Positions 59,997-64,000 of a stretch of 64,000 nt of DNA are shown piece after piece. Each line of letters starts with the position of its first letter. Position 1 is the first letter of the stretch. This DNA comes from Candidatus Synoicihabitans palmerolidicus (GTDB lineage Bacteria > Verrucomicrobiota > Verrucomicrobiia > Opitutales > Opitutaceae). The translations under genes and the position numbers were made by a program. The stretch is taken from assembly GCA_020809425.1 (NCBI GenBank), contig JAGGDC010000003.1, positions 310,001-374,000 of the forward strand, in the 5' to 3' direction. Under the pieces are notes generated by a model. The model ran no database searches, was not told the origin of the DNA, and saw only the letters and a program-made list of their open reading frames with translations.

Positions 59997-62636
59997 ATGA
60001 AGTCTCTGATCATCGCCGAAAAGCCCAGTGTCGCCACAGATTTGGCCAAGGCCCTCGGTCGTGTCCCAAAAAATAGAGACGTCTACGAAAACGACGACTA
60101 CGTCATCGCGGCTGCCGTCGGCCACCTCGTGGAGCTCGAAATGCCCGAGGACATCGACAAGAAAAAATACGGCTACTGGCGCCTCGAAACCCTGCCCATC
60201 GTCCCCGCCAAATTCGGGATCAAGCCCATCAAGGCCTCCGAGGACCGGCTTAAAATCCTCAAAAAACAGCTCAAACGCAAAGACATCGGCCAAGTCATTA
60301 ACGCCTGCGATGCTGGACGTGAGGGCGAGCTGATCTTCACTTACATCTACCAACTCGCCAAAGCGAAGCTGCCCGTGAAACGCGCTTGGATGCAGACCAT
60401 GACGCCCGAGGGCATCCGCACCGCATTCGCCAAATTGCGCGACGGTGAACAGATGGCCGGCCTCTCCGACGCCGCCCGCTGCCGTTCGGAAAGCGATTGG
60501 CTCATTGGTATAAATTGTACCCGCGCCCTCACCAAACGCATGTTTGGTTCCCGTGCCGGCAACGTCGCTTCCGTCGGCCGCGTGCAAACCCCCACCCTCG
60601 CCCTCATCGTCAACCGGGAACTCGAGATCCGCAAATTCGACCCCCGCGACTACTGGCGCGTTGCCGCCAACTTCTCCGTTGCCGCGGGCAACTACGAGGG
60701 CGCCTACCAGCGTCCCCAGTTCAAAAAAGCCGACAAACACGACCGCGTGGACCGTCTCTGGCTCGAAGCCCAAGCCGCCTCCGTCGTCGCCGCATGCCAG
60801 GACAACCCGCCCGCCGTGGTCACCGAAGAGCAAAAAGCAACCTCTCAAATCTCCCCCCGCCTTTACGATCTGACCACCCTGCAGCGAGAGGCCAACAACC
60901 GTTTCGGCATCTCCGCCCGCCGCACTCTCCAAATCGCGCAAGCGCTCTACGAGAAGCACAAGATGATCACCTACCCCCGCACCGATTCGCGGGCCTTGCC
61001 GGAAGACTACATTCCGACCTGCCGCGAAACGCTGCAAATCCTCCCGGGTGACCTCGGCGAACACGCTAGCAATGTGCTCAAGAATAGTTGGCTCAAACCC
61101 AACAAACGCATCTTCAACAACGCCCAGATCTCGGATCACTTTGCGATCATCCCCACCACCGCCACGCCTCGTAAACTCGAGGACTTGGAGGCCAAAGTCT
61201 ATGACATGATCGCCCGCCGGTTCGTCGCCGCGTTTCACCCCGTCGCGCAATTCGACGTCACCACCCGCATCTCCACCGTCGCGGGCGAGCATCGCTTCAA
61301 AACCGAGGGAAAGATTCTCACCGCGCCCGGTTGGCTCGGCGTCTACGGTCGCGATGCCGCCGATACCGCGGTCGCCAATCCCGGCGCCTCCAAGGACAAA
61401 ACACTTCCTGCCGTCGCCACCGGCGAAAACGCCACGGTCACCGAGGTCAATCTCATCGGCGAGCAAACCAAGCCCCCCGCCCGCTACACCGAGGCCACTT
61501 TGCTCTCCGCCATGGAAACAGCCGGTAAACTCGTCGACTCCAACGACTACGCCGAAGCCATGAAGGAACGCGGTCTCGGCACCCCCGCCACTCGCGCCGA
61601 TACCATCGATGGCCTGATCCGCCAAAAATACATCGAACGCGAGCACCGCGAACTCCAGCCCACCGCCAAAGCCGAGCAACTGCTCGAGTTCCTCCACGCC
61701 GTACAGGCCGACGATCTTACCAAGCCCGACATGACGGGCGACTGGGAATACAAACTTCGCCAGATGGAGTTCAACCGCTATGAGCGGGGCGCCTTCATGC
61801 AGGAGATTGTCAAGGTCACCGAAGGCATCGTCGATCGCACCAAGAACTTCAACGAAGAGGAAGGCGACGTTCGCGAAACCGACATCGTGTCGCCCACCGA
61901 CCACAAACCGCTCCTCGAGACCCTGCGTACCTACCGCTCTCAAGATGGCGTAATCACGGTCTACAAAGTCACGAGTGGACGCCGTCTCGAAGAGGCCGAA
62001 ATCCGGGAACTCGTCCTCTCCGGCAAGATCGGGACCATCGGCGGCTTCGTCTCGGCCCGCACCGGCAACCACTTTCCCGCCAAGCTCAAACTCGTCGACC
62101 ACGGCGACGAAGGCAAAAAGAAGGTCGAGCTCGACTTCGGCCAAAAGGAAGCCCTCGAAGCCCTCGAACCCTTCTGGACCGATCCCAAAACCGGTGCCGA
62201 ACTCTGCGAAGACGCCACCACCTTCGTCCTGCGCGAACGCGACGGCGATGAATGGAAACGCGCCTTCCGCGTTGGCCGTATCATGTGCCAAAAAGAGGTC
62301 ACCCGAGAGCAGGCATTGCAAATGGTCACTCAAGGGAAAACCGACCTCATCACCGGGTTTATCTCCAAGCGCGGCCGGCCGTTCGACGCCTTCTTGCTCA
62401 AAGCCGGCTACCGCGTTCGCTGGGAATTCCCTCCCCGCGAAGCCAAACCCGGTGCCAAAGGCAGCCCGCGCGCCAAGAAAACCTTCGATCCGGCCAAGGC
62501 GACCCTCATTGGCCCAAGCGTGGTCCATGGCGAAGAAGCCCAGCTCCACTCGACCAAGGACGCTTTTGTCGTGACCAAACCCAGTGGGGCCGAAAACGAA
62601 CCCCGCATCGTCTTCGAGCTCAAAAAAACTCTGTGA
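59997..62636 (+). CDS. topB: DNA topoisomerase III, C-terminal repeats frameshifted
   Basis: Type IA topoisomerase. ATG at 59997 (MKSLIIAEKPSVATDLAKAL) is the family start; a longer upstream frame is not similar. The toprim domain has IIAEKPS and VINACDAGREGELIFTYIYQ, and the catalytic Tyr is in KHKMITYPRTDSRALPEDY. The main body is intact to residue 879. The last repeat is lost to two A-run slips: 62625-62631 (seven A) and 62682-62689 (eight A). Allowing both, the protein would continue LCEREITQPEIETLLEDGKK, then TVLEGFVSKRGSKFNAHLVL and end at 62788. The enzyme core may still work. Confidence 0.93.
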   Translation: MKSLIIAEKPSVATDLAKALGRVPKNRDVYENDDYVIAAAVGHLVELEMPEDIDKKKYGYWRLETLPIVPAKFGIKPIKASEDRLKILKKQLKRKDIGQVINACDAGREGELIFTYIYQLAKAKLPVKRAWMQTMTPEGIRTAFAKLRDGEQMAGLSDAARCRSESDWLIGINCTRALTKRMFGSRAGNVASVGRVQTPTLALIVNRELEIRKFDPRDYWRVAANFSVAAGNYEGAYQRPQFKKADKHDRVDRLWLEAQAASVVAACQDNPPAVVTEEQKATSQISPRLYDLTTLQREANNRFGISARRTLQIAQALYEKHKMITYPRTDSRALPEDYIPTCRETLQILPGDLGEHASNVLKNSWLKPNKRIFNNAQISDHFAIIPTTATPRKLEDLEAKVYDMIARRFVAAFHPVAQFDVTTRISTVAGEHRFKTEGKILTAPGWLGVYGRDAADTAVANPGASKDKTLPAVATGENATVTEVNLIGEQTKPPARYTEATLLSAMETAGKLVDSNDYAEAMKERGLGTPATRADTIDGLIRQKYIEREHRELQPTAKAEQLLEFLHAVQADDLTKPDMTGDWEYKLRQMEFNRYERGAFMQEIVKVTEGIVDRTKNFNEEEGDVRETDIVSPTDHKPLLETLRTYRSQDGVITVYKVTSGRRLEEAEIRELVLSGKIGTIGGFVSARTGNHFPAKLKLVDHGDEGKKKVELDFGQKEALEALEPFWTDPKTGAELCEDATTFVLRERDGDEWKRAFRVGRIMCQKEVTREQALQMVTQGKTDLITGFISKRGRPFDAFLLKAGYRVRWEFPPREAKPGAKGSPRAKKTFDPAKATLIGPSVVHGEEAQLHSTKDAFVVTKPSGAENEPRIVFELKKTL

Positions 62637-62996
62637 ACGCGAAATCACGCAGCCCGAAATCGAAACCCTCTTGGAGGACGGCAAAAAAAACCGTCCTCGA
62701 AGGTTTCGTCTCCAAACGCGGCAGCAAATTCAACGCCCACCTCGTCCTCTCCAAAGCCAAAGCCGATTTCGAATTCCCTCCTCGCTGAGGAGCAAACCCA
62801 ACTCGATCTCCGCCCCACCGAAATAACCCCTCCGCCATAGGGGCTCCCCTCGCCGCGGCCCCCCCTCCGCCGTACGGCCTCTCCTCGCGGGAGCCCGCGC
62901 CGTGCCGTGCCTCTTCGCCCAAACGCCCACCACCGCTTTTTCCGCCCGAATGCTCCGGGCTTGAAACTTTTCCGTGGTCAATTCGTCTTACCCCCC

Positions 62997-63920
62997 ATGT
63001 CGCAACCCCGCCTAGCTGCCATTGCCATACTCGGCCTAACTGGTCTGGCTCTGCAACAATACCGCCGTGCAGAAGCGCTGACGGCCCAATTGGCGATGTC
63101 CCCTCTCGACCTCGGAGCCAACCTCAACCGCGGCGACCGACCCGATTTCGCCCCGGCCAAACTCGCCGACGCCCCTTCCGACGCCGTCGTCGACCTTCTC
63201 CCGGACGAGGACCTCGAGGACGACACCACCGCGCCCGAAACAGAACGTCGCCGTGGCGGGAATAACAACCGTCGCGACATAGCCGCTCGCATGGACGAAC
63301 TTATGAAATCCCCTGAATTCGCCAGCGCTTGCCAAACTCAACAACTCGCTCGACTCGATGGGCGTTACGCGGATTTGTTTGCCAAGCTTAACCTCCCGCC
63401 TGAGGCCCTCAATCAACTCAAAAACCTCCTCGCCGAAAAACAAACCGTGCCGCGGGACGTGTTCACCGCCGCCCGCGCCGAGGGCATGGGCCGTGAAGAT
63501 CGCGACGATATCCGCGCCCTGATTCAGGTTTCACCAGAGGAAATCGACGCCGAAATCCGCAACGCCATCGGCGCACAGGCCTTCAACGAACTCAGCACCT
63601 ACGAAGCGACTACGGCTCAACGCAATCTCGTGGAAAATCTCGAGACGCGGCTCAACTACACCGCCACCCCTTTGAACAGCGCGCAGGCGGATATGTTGGT
63701 TAACATTTTCTCCGAGACCTCGACCAACAACGGCGGTGGCGGATGCACCGTCGTGATCCCTGACGAAAGTATCGCCCGCGCCCAAGGCGTCCTGGCCCCG
63801 GATCAACTTCAAGCCCTCAACCGCACTCCAAACGGAGCAACAAGCCGCCCAGACCGTCATCAGGCCATGCGCAGCCAATTCAGGGGCAATCGCGGTCAGA
63901 ATCCGCCCGGCGGAGGATAA
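62997..63920 (+). CDS. Secreted/periplasmic hypothetical protein
   Basis: 307 residues from ATG at 62997 (MSQPRLAAIAILGLTGLALQ), with an N-terminal hydrophobic stretch that could be a signal or anchor. An acidic linker (LLPDEDLEDDTTAPETERRR) leads to a helical region (IAARMDELMKSPEFASACQT, ALNQLKNLLAEKQTVPRDVF) and a glycine/asparagine-rich tail (FRGNRGQNPPGGG). I do not recognise the family. It is intact. Nothing can be called in the remaining 80 bases of the window. Confidence 0.6.
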   Translation: MSQPRLAAIAILGLTGLALQQYRRAEALTAQLAMSPLDLGANLNRGDRPDFAPAKLADAPSDAVVDLLPDEDLEDDTTAPETERRRGGNNNRRDIAARMDELMKSPEFASACQTQQLARLDGRYADLFAKLNLPPEALNQLKNLLAEKQTVPRDVFTAARAEGMGREDRDDIRALIQVSPEEIDAEIRNAIGAQAFNELSTYEATTAQRNLVENLETRLNYTATPLNSAQADMLVNIFSETSTNNGGGGCTVVIPDESIARAQGVLAPDQLQALNRTPNGATSRPDRHQAMRSQFRGNRGQNPPGGG

Positions 63921-64000
63921 ATCCACCGAACCACAGTCCACGCGCAGGCCGGCGCAAGAACTGCAGAGCAGTTCCCCTGCTACTGTGATAAAAAGCCCTT

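Noticed and set aside
59982..62684. A 900-codon open frame on the minus strand across topB
   Set aside because: It mirrors the topB codons; the product is acidic, repetitive and without family features, while the plus-strand frame is a clear topoisomerase III.

Overview
The window looks like a chromosomal stretch of a Verrucomicrobium, most probably Opitutaceae-like. This is inferred from gene content and protein style: a secretin/TonB short N-terminal protein beside an ECF sigma gene, a STAS protein next to trpB, DUF5069, a fused GNAT/carbon-nitrogen hydrolase, a lysine/alanine-rich histone-like protein and LpxK. No rRNA is present, so the placement is tentative. The DNA is GC-rich with AT-rich gaps. 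A housekeeping set is intact (lpdA, acnA, trpB, pdxH, panD, gltB, grx, recA and most of topB). It sits among many broken genes and about 10 kb of insertion sequences, a mix typical of a genome in recent decay, as in newly host-restricted lineages. Some single-base indels in homopolymers could instead be assembly errors, but substitution-type stop codons and IS rearrangements cannot be explained that way.

Layout. 1-1205: end of lpdA and tRNA-Arg(CCG). 1.2-7.7 kb: an accessory block with an IS110 copy, a dead ribbon-helix-helix antitoxin, a damaged hipBA module, a 1.8-kb DDE element (called IS-A here) and the 5' part of an IS630 element. 7.8-15.4 kb: sulfotransferase pseudogene, frameshifted tyrS, peroxiredoxin, aconitase, a STAS pseudogene running into trpB. 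15.4-17.6 kb: a degraded transposase carrying a Druantia DruA-like DUF4338 domain ahead of an ISAs1-type DDE domain. 17.7-29.6 kb: DAHP synthase, AlkD-like protein, two decayed hybrid histidine kinases, an M20 peptidase, pdxH, sixA, a lipoate ligase-like protein and a cation-exchanger-like membrane protein. 29.9-37.1 kb: histone-like gene, GNAT/nitrilase, DUF5069, PpnP, amidohydrolase, AmpG-like MFS and a Sel1-TonB protein. 37.2-38.6 kb: second IS110 copy. 38.7-47.3 kb: gltB, glutaredoxin, recA (its stop codon lies inside an IS630 end), a complete but dead IS630 and a Sel1 protein. 47.4-50 kb: ABC ATPase and a permease with three internal stops. 50.05-52.0 kb: second IS-A copy, then the missing 3' tail of an IS630. 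52.0-64 kb: truncated LRR protein, sulfatase-modifying-factor-like gene, M29 aminopeptidase, lpxK, panD, an aminotransferase, a decayed sigma/anti-sigma/STN cassette, topB and a secreted protein.

The most informative structural signal is the pair of inverted IS-A copies 44 kb apart. The outer flank of one is an IS630 5' part and that of the other is an IS630 3' tail, each beginning with the same hexamer TACATG. This fits one IS-A insertion into one IS630 whose halves were later separated, most simply by inversion between the two IS-A copies. Other leads are a conserved structured non-coding region upstream of both IS110 transposases (a bridge-RNA candidate), the DruA-like/ISAs1 fusion, the hipBA pair in which the antitoxin is frameshifted and the kinase glycine-rich loop is read out of frame, and frame breaks shared by both IS-A copies and by both IS630 copies.
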